NCBI GenBank assembly: GCA_963663665.2
Contig: CAXXKP010000006.1
Coordinates: 186,001 to 250,000, forward strand
Direction: 5' to 3'
DNA length: 64,000 nucleotides
DNA from: SABI01 sp963663665
GTDB lineage: Bacteria > Spirochaetota > Spirochaetia > Sphaerochaetales > Sphaerochaetaceae
Shown here: one piece after another, positions 9,074 to 17,864 of the stretch
Numbering within the stretch: the first letter of the stretch is position 1
How the letters are laid out: each line of letters starts with the position of its first letter
The notes under the pieces: model-generated
The model's input: the letters and a program-made list of their open reading frames with translations, nothing else
Told to the model about the DNA's origin: nothing
The model's database searches: none
Position numbers and translations under genes: made by a program

Positions 9074-9939
9074 ATATTGATGGAAGAATCGAAGGTGCTC
9101 TCGTTACAGTAAATGCTCATCTACATCTTTTAAGTGAATCTGAAAGGAAAATTGGGGAATATATTTGTAAAGAACCTAAAAAAGCACTTCACTTCAATGT
9201 AAGAGAATTAGCTAAACAGAGTAATTCCTCACAAGCTGCAGTTATTAGATTTTGCAAAAGAACAGGGTTCGATAATTTCAATGATTTTAAGCTCCGACTT
9301 GCTCGAGACGTCTTTAGAGACTCTGATGAACGCTATATTCCAGACCTGGATTTAGAATCTGAAGCAGATCCCTCAAAAGTTATTCATGGAGTTGTCGACA
9401 GAACTCAAAGATCTCTTTCATCCCTTGAATCAACCCTTGATCCACATAGTATAGAAAAGGCAATCACACTGCTCACGACTTCATCATGTATTGTCTTATT
9501 CGGAGTAGGAGCCTCTGGTGTTGTTGCCTATGACTTTATGCAAAAACTTACTCGACTTGGAATCTCAGTCTATTATACATCTGATTCTGATTTACAACTG
9601 ACACGTGCATCCACTATGAGTCCTGATCAAGTAGCGTTCGTTATCTCTTATTCTGGTGAGAATAGAAATATGGTTGAAGTTGTTGAAATTGCAAAGAGCA
9701 GGTCAATTACAGTGATATCTCTTACAATGGATACAGACAATAGTGTACGAAACAATGCCTCTATCGCTCTGTTAGTTCCAACTACTGAGAAAATTTACCG
9801 CCAAGGTGCTTCAACGAGTAGAATCAATCAACTCGCTGTTATAGATATTCTCTACTCCATGATGGTATCAAAGAACTTAGATAGCTCTATTACGGCTATT
9901 GAAACCACCATGGAAGTGACACATCGAGAAAAGAAATAA
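9070..9939 (+). CDS. murR: MurR/RpiR-family transcriptional regulator
   Basis: A 289-residue RpiR-family regulator: an N-terminal helix-turn-helix (ELAKQSNSSQAAVIRFCKRTG, near residues 40-60) and a C-terminal SIS domain (LFGVGASGVVAYDFMQKLTRLG; VAFVISYSGENRNMVEV) that binds a phosphosugar. In E. coli MurR represses murQP and responds to MurNAc-6-P. The ATGA overlap with murQ and the dyad in the divergent promoter region support the same job here. The gene symbol is assigned from context. Other RpiR paralogues share this layout. Confidence 0.88.
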   Translation: MNIDGRIEGALVTVNAHLHLLSESERKIGEYICKEPKKALHFNVRELAKQSNSSQAAVIRFCKRTGFDNFNDFKLRLARDVFRDSDERYIPDLDLESEADPSKVIHGVVDRTQRSLSSLESTLDPHSIEKAITLLTTSSCIVLFGVGASGVVAYDFMQKLTRLGISVYYTSDSDLQLTRASTMSPDQVAFVISYSGENRNMVEVVEIAKSRSITVISLTMDTDNSVRNNASIALLVPTTEKIYRQGASTSRINQLAVIDILYSMMVSKNLDSSITAIETTMEVTHREKK

Positions 9940-10227
9940 GAATTAGAATTCTTGAATCGAGAATAATACATGAAATAGGGAAGAAGCTTTCACCTGATGG
10001 TCTCCGCTTATTCTCTCAATTCTCTTTACCCTTTCCTTCAACTAAAAAAGCCTAGAAATTCATAATGAAGTATACACAAATTGACTAATATCCTCGATAA
10101 TAGCTTCTATTGTGTCATACGCCACTATCAAAGGAAACTCAAAATTCACAAGATGTTATCCGAAAAGACTTTCTCCACGAATAAGAAAAATCGAGATTTA
10201 TCCTTAACACATATATTCTTCAGAAAT
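9940..10227. other. Convergent intergenic spacer, 288 bp
   Basis: It lies between the 3' ends of murR and the LacI-type gene. No open frame of credible length and no clear terminator are visible. The only feature is a short dyad, AAGAATT-AG-AATTCTT, overlapping the murR stop. Confidence 0.5.
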
Positions 10228-11247
10228 TCAACCTAAAAATTCACTGGTGCTTTCTCTTACCTGCAAGTAAGTAGGGATATAGATTTTTCTTGGAAGGGTG
10301 TAGGTACCATTGATCCGGTTCTTTAAAATATCTACAGCATTTTGTGCTATAAAGGACATCGGCACATGGACAGTTGTGAGGGGAGGAGATAGAAACTTCG
10401 CAGAACTTTGATCATTAAATCCAACAACGCTTATATCTTCAGGCACTCGTATTTTTTCTTGTGAGAGCCGAGAGAGAACTCCTGTCGCAGTTGCATCATT
10501 TGCACAAAAGATAGCAGAAGGGCGAATAGTTCTTTCAAGAAGGATTGTAGTTTGTGCAAATCCTTCATTATAACTCAGACGCTCCCCCTCAAAAATCAGA
10601 GAGGAATCAAAAATCCCTTTTTCTTGAGTGTACTCCATGTATGTAGTCTTCCTCATATCACGCCCTTGTCCACCAGTGTCTCCTATAACCTTTCCCCCAA
10701 TATAGGCAATACGTCTGTGATTTAGATTATACAGATGATCAAGAGCTAATTTTGTACCCAGCTCTGTGTTAAGAAGAATTGAATCAAATCGTGTTGCATC
10801 AGGGCATGAATCAAGAAATACAATATATTGAGAAAACTGAGCAATTTTTTCAATTTGAGGAAGGTTAAATCTCCCTATAGCAATAATTGCATCGATTTTT
10901 ATATCGACAGAAGGAACGAAAGAACCGTCTATATTTATGAACTTAACAGAATCTATATTCTCTTTAGCAAGCTGCTTCTCAACAGTCGTCATCAAATAGA
11001 GATAGTATGGATCTTCTATAAGTGCCGAATAACTGTACCACTCTACAATTGCAAAGGTAAGTCTTTTTGTCCCTTTTCGTTTTTGTTTTCGTTGCCGAAG
11101 AGTCACATATTCTAGCTCTTCTGCAGCAACAAGTACCCGTAACTTAGTCTCATCTGAGACACTAAGAGTATCATCATGATTGAGTATTCTAGAGACTGTT
11201 GTGATAGAGACATCCGCCTTTGCTGCAATATCTTTAATAGTTGCCAC
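10228..11247 (-). CDS. LacI-family repressor of the beta-galactoside island (EbgR/GanR-like)
   Basis: A 339-residue LacI/GalR regulator. The helix-turn-helix IKDIAAKADVSITTVSRIL occupies residues 4-22. The extended linker HDDTLSVSDETKLRVLVAAEELEYVT is the variant seen in EbgR- and MsmR-type regulators of galactosides. A periplasmic-binding-like sensor domain follows, with CANDATATGVL and the C-terminal TTVHVPM. It starts at a GTG with GGAAGG upstream. It is divergent from the transporter and beta-galactosidase genes and is presumably their repressor, relieved by a galactoside. A candidate operator sits 20 bp upstream of its own start, consistent with autoregulation. Confidence 0.92.
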   Translation of the reverse strand: MATIKDIAAKADVSITTVSRILNHDDTLSVSDETKLRVLVAAEELEYVTLRQRKQKRKGTKRLTFAIVEWYSYSALIEDPYYLYLMTTVEKQLAKENIDSVKFINIDGSFVPSVDIKIDAIIAIGRFNLPQIEKIAQFSQYIVFLDSCPDATRFDSILLNTELGTKLALDHLYNLNHRRIAYIGGKVIGDTGGQGRDMRKTTYMEYTQEKGIFDSSLIFEGERLSYNEGFAQTTILLERTIRPSAIFCANDATATGVLSRLSQEKIRVPEDISVVGFNDQSSAKFLSPPLTTVHVPMSFIAQNAVDILKNRINGTYTLPRKIYIPTYLQVRESTSEFLG

Positions 11248-11265
11248 GTGTATTCCTTCCCTAGT

Positions 11266-11279
11266 AGTAAAAATTTACT
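11266..11279. promoter_or_regulatory. Candidate LacI-type operator near the regulator gene
   Basis: The dyad AGTAAA-AA-TTTACT lies just upstream of the regulator start. Its half site is shared with the tandem repeat in the transporter promoter about 120 bp away, so both may bind the same protein. Confidence 0.45.
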
Positions 11280-11386
11280 TACTACTTTATCACCAATTAC
11301 CCCATTTTTAAACCACTTTTATCGAAAAGAGAAGAGTCTTTACCATAAGAGTAGTGAATATTTGTAAAAATCACAATACTAAAACA

Positions 11387-11406
11387 TTAGTAAAATTTAG
11401 TAAAAT
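11387..11406. promoter_or_regulatory. Tandem 10-bp repeat operator candidate
   Basis: TTAGTAAAAT occurs twice back to back, exactly one helical turn apart, ending 4 bp before the -35 box of the binding-protein promoter. It shares AGTAAAA with the dyad at 11266. Confidence 0.5.
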
Positions 11407-11410
11407 TTAA

Positions 11411-11439
11411 TTGACTTATGGAAGTTTCCGCCATATGCT
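11411..11439 (+). promoter_or_regulatory. Promoter of the beta-galactoside operon
   Basis: TTGACT (11411-11416) and TATGCT (11434-11439) are 17 bp apart. The start codon with its AAGGAG site is 44 nt downstream. The tandem repeat abuts the -35 box. Confidence 0.7.
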
Positions 11440-11483
11440 GATGGTATCTAGCAGAAAATCTGCTACACGATAAGGAGAAAAAA

Positions 11484-12758
11484 ATGAAAAGAAGTATCAT
11501 TATTCTTTTGGTGTTCTTAGCTGTAATCACACCACTTTTTGCAAGTGGTGCAACAGAAGCAAAAGCGAGTGGACCTATCACCATTTGGGCATGGGATCCA
11601 AACTTCAATATCTCAATTATGAATGAAGCAATTAGTCGATACCAGAAAAATCATCCAGAAGCGACATTTGAAGTAGTTGAGTTAGCAAAAGCTGATGTAG
11701 AACAAAAACTACATACAAATTTGGCTTCTCGAACAACTCAGGGTTTACCAGATATCGTATTAATTGAAGACTATAATGTACAGAAATACCTCACGAGTTA
11801 TCCAGGTCAATTCGCTGACCTAACCAGTAGCTTTAACTATTCTGATTTTGTAGGATACAAAGCTGACGTCATGAAATTGGACGGAAAATATTATGGTGTC
11901 CCATTTGATTCTGGTGTTTCAGGATTCTTCTACAGAACAGACCTACTTGCAAAAGCAGGTTTCACTCCTAAAGACCTTGAAAATATTACATGGTCACGAT
12001 TTGCAGATATTGCAAAAGAATACAAGGCAAAAACCGGACAATACTTTCTAGCAAACTCAAAAAGTGATGGTGGACTCTTTAGAGTGATGCTTCAAAGTGC
12101 AGGTACATGGTATTTTGATGATAATGGGAATCCAGCCCTTGTTAACAATGCAGCTCTTAAAGAAGCAATGGAAATCTATAAACGCTTCGTTGTCGAAGAC
12201 CTTGCTCTCCCAACAAACGGATGGAATGAATGGGTTGGTGCATTCAATTCAGGAAATGTAGCATCAGTAACTACAGGTGTTTGGATTATTGGGTCAATTA
12301 AAGCCGGAACAGATCAGAGTGGGAAATGGGCAGTAGCTCCTACTCCACGTCTAAGCACAGCAGCATCAGTGAATGCTTCCAACTTAGGTGGATCCTCTTG
12401 GTTTGTTTTACAAAATGGTCCTAGCCGTGATAAAGCTATTGCTTTCATGAAAGAAATCTATGGCAGTGACAAAGAATTCTACCAGACAATTCTGATAAAT
12501 AATGGAGCAATTGGTTCATATATTCCAGCATTCAGCGGAAACGCATTCGCAACAAAAGACCCATTCTTTGGGAATAAAGCAATCTTTGCAGATTTAAGCA
12601 AATGGGCATCAATGATACCAAAAGTAAATGTAGGACAATATACCTATGAAGCAGATGCCGCAGTGATGGCAGTAATGGAAGACTTCTATACAGGCAAAAC
12701 TACTGTTGACCAAGCCCTAAAAGCAGCAGAACAACAATTAAAGAATTCTATTCAATAA
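11484..12758 (+). CDS. Sugar ABC transporter substrate-binding protein (family 1)
   Basis: A 424-residue extracytoplasmic binding protein. The signal peptide MKRSIIILLVFLAVITPLFA is followed by SGATEA without a lipobox cysteine. The mature part has the family 1 layout: ITIWAWDPNFN at the start, LPDIVLIEDYNVQKYL, GVPFDSGVSGFFYRTDLLAKAG, and VTTGVWIIGSIKAG near the centre. It follows a LacI-controlled promoter and precedes two permeases and a GH2 beta-galactosidase, so a galactoside is the likely ligand. A strong terminator-like hairpin immediately follows, which would favour its production over the permeases. Confidence 0.92.
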   Translation: MKRSIIILLVFLAVITPLFASGATEAKASGPITIWAWDPNFNISIMNEAISRYQKNHPEATFEVVELAKADVEQKLHTNLASRTTQGLPDIVLIEDYNVQKYLTSYPGQFADLTSSFNYSDFVGYKADVMKLDGKYYGVPFDSGVSGFFYRTDLLAKAGFTPKDLENITWSRFADIAKEYKAKTGQYFLANSKSDGGLFRVMLQSAGTWYFDDNGNPALVNNAALKEAMEIYKRFVVEDLALPTNGWNEWVGAFNSGNVASVTTGVWIIGSIKAGTDQSGKWAVAPTPRLSTAASVNASNLGGSSWFVLQNGPSRDKAIAFMKEIYGSDKEFYQTILINNGAIGSYIPAFSGNAFATKDPFFGNKAIFADLSKWASMIPKVNVGQYTYEADAAVMAVMEDFYTGKTTVDQALKAAEQQLKNSIQ

Positions 12759-12776
12759 TAGTAACTCAAAAGGAGA

Positions 12777-12804
12777 AGCAGGAGGAACTCCTCCTGCTTT
12801 TTTT
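12777..12804 (+). terminator. Rho-independent terminator/attenuator after the binding-protein gene
   Basis: AGCAGGAGG pairs with CCTCCTGCT over a 4-nt AACT loop and is followed by seven T. It lies inside the operon, 18 nt before the first permease start, so it must be leaky and acts as an attenuator that lowers permease expression. Confidence 0.9.
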
Positions 12805-12821
12805 CATATGGAGAACATCAC

Positions 12822-13775
12822 ATGGCTCAAGAAAAACAACTAAACAGGATTGGATGGTTCTTTATCCTCCCTTCTTCCATCCTTCTTCTCTTTTTTATCG
12901 TTTATCCAATCTTCTATTCCCTCTACCTCTCGTTTACCTCGACGAAAGGAATAGTCACACAATTTGTAGGTGTAAAAAATTATACAAGAATGTTTCATGA
13001 TCCTATGTTTTTTCTTGCATTAAAAAATACATTCCGTTTATTGCTCATTCAAGTGCCAATTATGCTTATTCTCGCAATTAGTTTTGCTGCAATACTCAAT
13101 AATAAGAAAATTCGATTCAGAGGATTTTTTAGGACAGCACTCTTTCTCCCCTCCGTCACATCACTTATTGCTTATTCTATCTTATTTAAAATGCTTTTTA
13201 GTTACGATGGATTAATCAATAATGCATTGCTAACTCTTTCAATTATTGATAAACCTCTTCAATGGATGAATGAACCAGGACTCGCAACATTTGTGCTTAT
13301 CCTTGCTATGATATGGAGATGGACAGGGTATAATATGATCTTCTACCTCTCAGCAATGCAAAATATTCCCGAAGATTTATACGAAGCTGCGAGTATTGAC
13401 GGAGCTTCAAAAATAAGTAGTTTCTTTACCATCACTATTCCTTTACTAAAGCCAATAATTCTTTTCACGACAGTTATGTCGACGATAGGAACACTACAAT
13501 TATTTGATGAACCAATGAATTTATCTCAAGGAGGGACAACAAGCAGTATGATAGGCCCAAATAATGTATTTCTTACATTAAGCGTCTATATATATAATAT
13601 TTGTTTCAAATACACTCCAAATTTTGGATATGCAGCAACAGTCAGCTATGCCATTTTACTTATTATAGCTCTCCTAACATTCGTACAATTTACCATCTCT
13701 CGTGATAAAGACGAAGTAATAAGAAAAAGAATGGAAAAAATGAGTCACAAATTAGCAAAAGGAGAAGCAAGATGA
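12822..13775 (+). CDS. Sugar ABC transporter permease (MalF-like)
   Basis: A 317-residue permease with six membrane segments, beginning with LNRIGWFFILPSSILLLFF, typical of the family containing LacF, MsmF and GanP. The EAA coupling loop reads LYEAASIDGASKISSFFTITIPLLKP near residue 190. It ends in a positively charged tail and overlaps the next permease by ATGA. A GGAG site precedes the ATG just beyond the terminator hairpin. It forms the channel with the next gene product. No ATPase gene is present in this operon. Confidence 0.93.
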   Translation: MAQEKQLNRIGWFFILPSSILLLFFIVYPIFYSLYLSFTSTKGIVTQFVGVKNYTRMFHDPMFFLALKNTFRLLLIQVPIMLILAISFAAILNNKKIRFRGFFRTALFLPSVTSLIAYSILFKMLFSYDGLINNALLTLSIIDKPLQWMNEPGLATFVLILAMIWRWTGYNMIFYLSAMQNIPEDLYEAASIDGASKISSFFTITIPLLKPIILFTTVMSTIGTLQLFDEPMNLSQGGTTSSMIGPNNVFLTLSVYIYNICFKYTPNFGYAATVSYAILLIIALLTFVQFTISRDKDEVIRKRMEKMSHKLAKGEAR

Positions 13776-14590
13776 AAGGAAATAAAAAAATATCAACATT
13801 TTTCTTGTATCTGTTTTTATCTGTTTCAGCATTCTTTTCAATTTTCCCATTCATCTGGATTGTCATTGGTTCCACGAACAGTGCTGTCGACATACAGACA
13901 GGGAAATTGACATTTGGCAACCAACTTATTCCAAACCTTACAAAACTCTTTGGTGATTCGAATATGGGGGGAGCATTACTTAACTCGGCTAAGATTGCAA
14001 TTCTTACTGTTGTGTTATCTCTCTTGATCACGAGTATGGCCGCATATGGTTTCCAAATGTACAAGTCTAAGGCTCGGGAGAATACTTACTCTTTCTTCAT
14101 GCTTACCATGATGATCCCATTTGCATCTCTTATGATCCCATTGTTTCAAATTATTGTGATCTTCAGACTTCTTAACTCCCATCTTGCTATCATCCTTGTT
14201 GCAAGCATCAGCGTCTTTATGATCTTCTTCTTCAGGCAGAGTTTTGTGAACTACCAAACAGAAATTTTGCAAGCAGCAAGAGTAGATGGGGCGACAGAAT
14301 TACGAATATTTTTTACAATCTTTTTCCCTAGTATGAGAAGTACGTATGCAGCGGGAGCAATTTATTCATTTATGACAAGTTGGAATGCATACATTTGGCC
14401 ATTAATTGTGTTACAATCCAACGACAAGAGGACCTCAACACTCCTCATTTCATCTCTCTCATCATCATACACACCTGACTTTGGAGTAATTATGACAGGT
14501 ATTGCTCTGGCAACTTTGCCCGTTATTGTTGTATTTTTTGCATTCCAAAAACAGTTTGTGCAAGGTATGGTAGGTTCTGTAAAGCAGTGA
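13772..14590 (+). CDS. Sugar ABC transporter permease (MalG-like)
   Basis: A 272-residue permease. The first helix FFLYLFLSVSAFFSIFPFIW is followed by the periplasmic loop and five more segments. The EAA motif is LQAARVDGATELRIFFTIFFPSM near residue 175, and the C terminus QKQFVQGMVGSVKQ is the usual ending in this family. It is translationally coupled to the MalF-like gene and lies 12 nt ahead of the beta-galactosidase gene. It forms a heterodimeric channel for a galactoside. Confidence 0.93.
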   Translation: MKGNKKISTFFLYLFLSVSAFFSIFPFIWIVIGSTNSAVDIQTGKLTFGNQLIPNLTKLFGDSNMGGALLNSAKIAILTVVLSLLITSMAAYGFQMYKSKARENTYSFFMLTMMIPFASLMIPLFQIIVIFRLLNSHLAIILVASISVFMIFFFRQSFVNYQTEILQAARVDGATELRIFFTIFFPSMRSTYAAGAIYSFMTSWNAYIWPLIVLQSNDKRTSTLLISSLSSSYTPDFGVIMTGIALATLPVIVVFFAFQKQFVQGMVGSVKQ

Positions 14591-14602
14591 GGATACATTT
14601 TT

Positions 14603-17476
14603 ATGAATAGCACACAATCAAGTAACCCAGAAATTTTTGAAGAAAATAGACTATCTGCGCACTCATTATTTGAATCACACACCGCAATAAAAGAAATTTC
14701 TCTTGATGGCAGTTGGTACTTCTCTTACTTTGATAATCCAGATGATGCGAGTAGACAATTCCTTGAGATAGAAAGTGTCACTGACATGGATTCTATACTT
14801 GTACCATCCCACTTTACCTTACAAGGATATGGAAGCCCTCAATATACTAACACAATCTACCCGTGGGATGGATTGAGTTCAATCAGACCACCTGAGATAC
14901 CTAAAGAAAATCCAACTGGATGTTATGCAAAGGTTATAACATTAACGCAGGAGCAATTAGATAAAGATCTAATTATTCGCTTCGATGGAGTCGATTCAGC
15001 GCTTTACCTCTATGTGAATGGTACATATGTGGGATACAAAGAAGATAGCTTCTCTCCTGGAGAGTATCTTATAACACCATTCCTCCATGAAGGAGAGAAT
15101 TTACTCTCCGCTATGGTATTACGCTATAGCACAGGAAGCTGGCTTGAGGATCAAGATTTTTGGCGGCTACCTGGAATCTTTAGATCTGTAACGTTGTTAG
15201 AATGTGAGAAAAAAAGAATCATCGATATTTTTATACGAACAAGGTTAAACGAAAATTTTTCAGAAGGACAAGTATCTCTTGAAATAACCTCTACCTATGA
15301 CGAAGAATACACTCTTCATTTTCATGTTAATGGAAACGAATACAATACACAAAATTTTACAATTACCTCTCCTCTTCTATGGAGTGCAGAAGAGCCAAAC
15401 CTCTATAGGTACCTATTAGAAATAAAACAAGAAGGAAAACTTATAGATTCTGTAAGTGGACATTTTGGATTTAGAAGGATAGAAATAAAAAATAGAACTA
15501 TCTTTTTAAACGGGAAAAGACTCATTCTTAGAGGAGTAAATCGACACGAGTTTAACCCGTATAAAGGGAGAGTAATCGATAAAGAATTGATAAAAAAAGA
15601 TATCATCCTCATGAAACAAAACAATATCAATGCCTTGAGAACCTCACACTATCCCAATCATCCGTATGTCTATGAACTTTGCGACACCTTGGGATTATAT
15701 ATGATGGATGAAATAAACTTAGAAACCCATGGGACCTGGATGGTTGCAGGAAAGGCAGAAAAAAAATGGTATACCCTACCTGATGATAAATCAGAATGGA
15801 GAGATGCTGTTATAGATAGAGCAAAATCAATGACAATGAGAGATAAGAACCACCCTTCAATCCTCTTTTACTCATGTGGAAATGAAAGCTTTGGAGGATC
15901 TATCATCAATGATGTTGCCACCTATTTCAGATCTCTTGATGATAATAAACTCGTTCATTATGAAGGAATTTTCCATGACCGACGATATACTAATTCAAGT
16001 GATGTTGAAAGCAGAATGTATGCAAAAGTGGAGGATATCAGAGAATACCTACAAGTCGGAGAAAAGCCTTTCATACATTGTGAATATGCTCATGCAATGG
16101 GAAATAGCGTAGGTAATCTTGAAGAGTATGTTCAATTAGAGAATTATAGTGATGCCTATTGTGGAGGATTTATTTGGGACTTTGTCGATCAATCTCTCAT
16201 CATAGAGGGGCATGAGAAAGCTGGGTTAGGCTTTAGTTATCCAACTGATGGGTATTTCTGCATTAATGGCCTTGTTGATGGTTTACGAAATACTTCAGCT
16301 AAGCTCGAGCAAGTAAAATTTTCATATCGTCCAATAGAAATTGCTATACAAGATAACCTAATCAGAATTAAAAATAAAAACATCTTCACTTCTACTCAAA
16401 AATATAAATTCATCTATGAATATACAGAAGATGGTGTGGCAATAAAACAAGGCGAGCTAAAAGTTGATCTCTTACCACTGGAAGAGAGAACCTATGAGAA
16501 GCCACCAATCGACATTCCTTTATCGGGTGAAATACAACTCATCGTAAACGTGGTTCTTAAAGACGAGACAACTTGGGCACATAAAGGCCATATGATAATG
16601 AGTATAGGAAAAGTATTAGAAAAAAAGGAGAATAAAACATCTAATTTGCAGCCTGCAATCTTAATACAAGGAGATATGCATACTGGATATATAGTTGGCA
16701 ATTTCTCTTTCCTCATTCATCATTATTTTGGTCAGATTGTGGCAATTCAGCACAAAATGAAAAACCTATTAAAAAGTTCAATCAAAATTGAGTTTTGGAG
16801 AGCACCAACAGACAATGATATCGGTGTTAATCCCCTACTCTCTTTTATGAGTTGCAAATTGGCATCAATGTACCAGGTAGCATCCTCCTTCAGTATTGAA
16901 AACAATACGGTATATTCAACCGTTCAATGCGGACCCTATGCTATTCCTGTTTCCTATTTCTTTTATGACAATACCGTCTCCATTACGATAGACCCACCTA
17001 CTTTTGAATCAGATATCCCCTGCTTTGGAATCTCTTTCAGCATAGATAACTCATTTAAAAACGTCTCATATTATGGAAACGAAATGAAAGAAAGTTATCG
17101 AGATAGGAAAGGTGGCAATGTTTTGCGGAGAATCTCCTTTGATCCATATGTCGACCAAACCCCTTACCTTCATCCACAAGAGTATGGAAATAGAATTGAT
17201 GTAAGAGAGCTCACACTATCGAACGATGAGGGAAAAGAGATGAGTATATCATGTAACCGACCATTTGAAAGTTCGGTCATCCCATATAGTTCTCACGAAC
17301 TTGAAAATGCTATATATAGAGATGAATTACCTAAAACGAATAGGTTACATGTGAGAATATTAGAGGGTCAAAGTGGAGTTGGAGGAGATGACTCCTGGGG
17401 AGCTCCTGTACACGAGGAGTATAGGTATAAAGGCCCTAAAGAAAAGTGGATTGTAGAGATTAAGATGAGAGAATAA
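14603..17476 (+). CDS. lacZ: Beta-galactosidase, glycoside hydrolase family 2
   Basis: A 957-residue GH2 enzyme with the LacZ domain order. The N-terminal jelly roll covers about 1-200, an immunoglobulin-like domain about 200-310, the TIM barrel about 310-600, and the C-terminal beta-sandwich the rest. Key motifs are present: GVNRHEFNPYKGRVI, the acid/base E428 in GNESFGG, the nucleophile E494 in HCEYAHAMGNS, FWRAPTDNDIG in the C-terminal domain, and GVGGDDSWG near the end. There is no signal peptide, so it hydrolyses imported lactose or another beta-galactoside in the cytoplasm. It closes the transporter operon. It could equally be called EbgA-like. The fine specificity is not readable. Confidence 0.93.
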   Translation: MNSTQSSNPEIFEENRLSAHSLFESHTAIKEISLDGSWYFSYFDNPDDASRQFLEIESVTDMDSILVPSHFTLQGYGSPQYTNTIYPWDGLSSIRPPEIPKENPTGCYAKVITLTQEQLDKDLIIRFDGVDSALYLYVNGTYVGYKEDSFSPGEYLITPFLHEGENLLSAMVLRYSTGSWLEDQDFWRLPGIFRSVTLLECEKKRIIDIFIRTRLNENFSEGQVSLEITSTYDEEYTLHFHVNGNEYNTQNFTITSPLLWSAEEPNLYRYLLEIKQEGKLIDSVSGHFGFRRIEIKNRTIFLNGKRLILRGVNRHEFNPYKGRVIDKELIKKDIILMKQNNINALRTSHYPNHPYVYELCDTLGLYMMDEINLETHGTWMVAGKAEKKWYTLPDDKSEWRDAVIDRAKSMTMRDKNHPSILFYSCGNESFGGSIINDVATYFRSLDDNKLVHYEGIFHDRRYTNSSDVESRMYAKVEDIREYLQVGEKPFIHCEYAHAMGNSVGNLEEYVQLENYSDAYCGGFIWDFVDQSLIIEGHEKAGLGFSYPTDGYFCINGLVDGLRNTSAKLEQVKFSYRPIEIAIQDNLIRIKNKNIFTSTQKYKFIYEYTEDGVAIKQGELKVDLLPLEERTYEKPPIDIPLSGEIQLIVNVVLKDETTWAHKGHMIMSIGKVLEKKENKTSNLQPAILIQGDMHTGYIVGNFSFLIHHYFGQIVAIQHKMKNLLKSSIKIEFWRAPTDNDIGVNPLLSFMSCKLASMYQVASSFSIENNTVYSTVQCGPYAIPVSYFFYDNTVSITIDPPTFESDIPCFGISFSIDNSFKNVSYYGNEMKESYRDRKGGNVLRRISFDPYVDQTPYLHPQEYGNRIDVRELTLSNDEGKEMSISCNRPFESSVIPYSSHELENAIYRDELPKTNRLHVRILEGQSGVGGDDSWGAPVHEEYRYKGPKEKWIVEIKMRE

Positions 17477-17864
17477 CAAAGAAGTTATAAAACTCTTCTG
17501 TGTTCATCATACTCAATCAACTCAAAAAAATTGTTGTCTCTCTAGAGAGATCCTTGTATTCTCAAGCCGTTCCTTCTTGTGCTAGTAAAGTCTTTCCAGC
17601 ACATCTTTTCTCTCATTTTTATCCCTATGCTGCAGGAACCTATGGCATGTGGGACATAAGAAATACTATTTGCATAGACATCAAGTAAAGAATCAATCTC
17701 ATTGTGTACCTTAAGAGGAATAATATGGTTAACACTCGACTTACTCAGACATCTCGCCTCACGAAAACTTATCGGAGCCATCAATTTTCCTATATCTCTT
17801 ATTATACTAAGATATTTACTTCCTCTTTATATTTCTATCAAATCGTTTCCTTATTTCATCCCAG
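17477..17864. other. Intergenic region between lacZ and the second LacI gene, 388 bp
   Basis: This is a convergent spacer. An 80-codon open frame exists on the minus strand (17542-17784) with a cysteine-containing C-terminal half, but it has no ribosome site and no family I recognise. It could be a decayed gene. A loop-less 14-bp palindrome TCTCTCTAGAGAGA sits at 17537-17550. No convincing terminator was seen for either flanking gene. Confidence 0.4.

Noticed and set aside
17537..17550. 14-bp palindrome TCTCTCTAGAGAGA
   Set aside because: It has no loop to form a hairpin, no T-run and no promoter nearby. Simple CT/GA runs can produce it by chance.
17542..17784. 80-codon open frame on the minus strand between lacZ and the LacI gene
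   Set aside because: It has no ribosome site, no recognised family and a composition that does not stand out from spacer DNA. It could be a gene remnant, so it is mentioned in the intergenic entry but not called as a gene.
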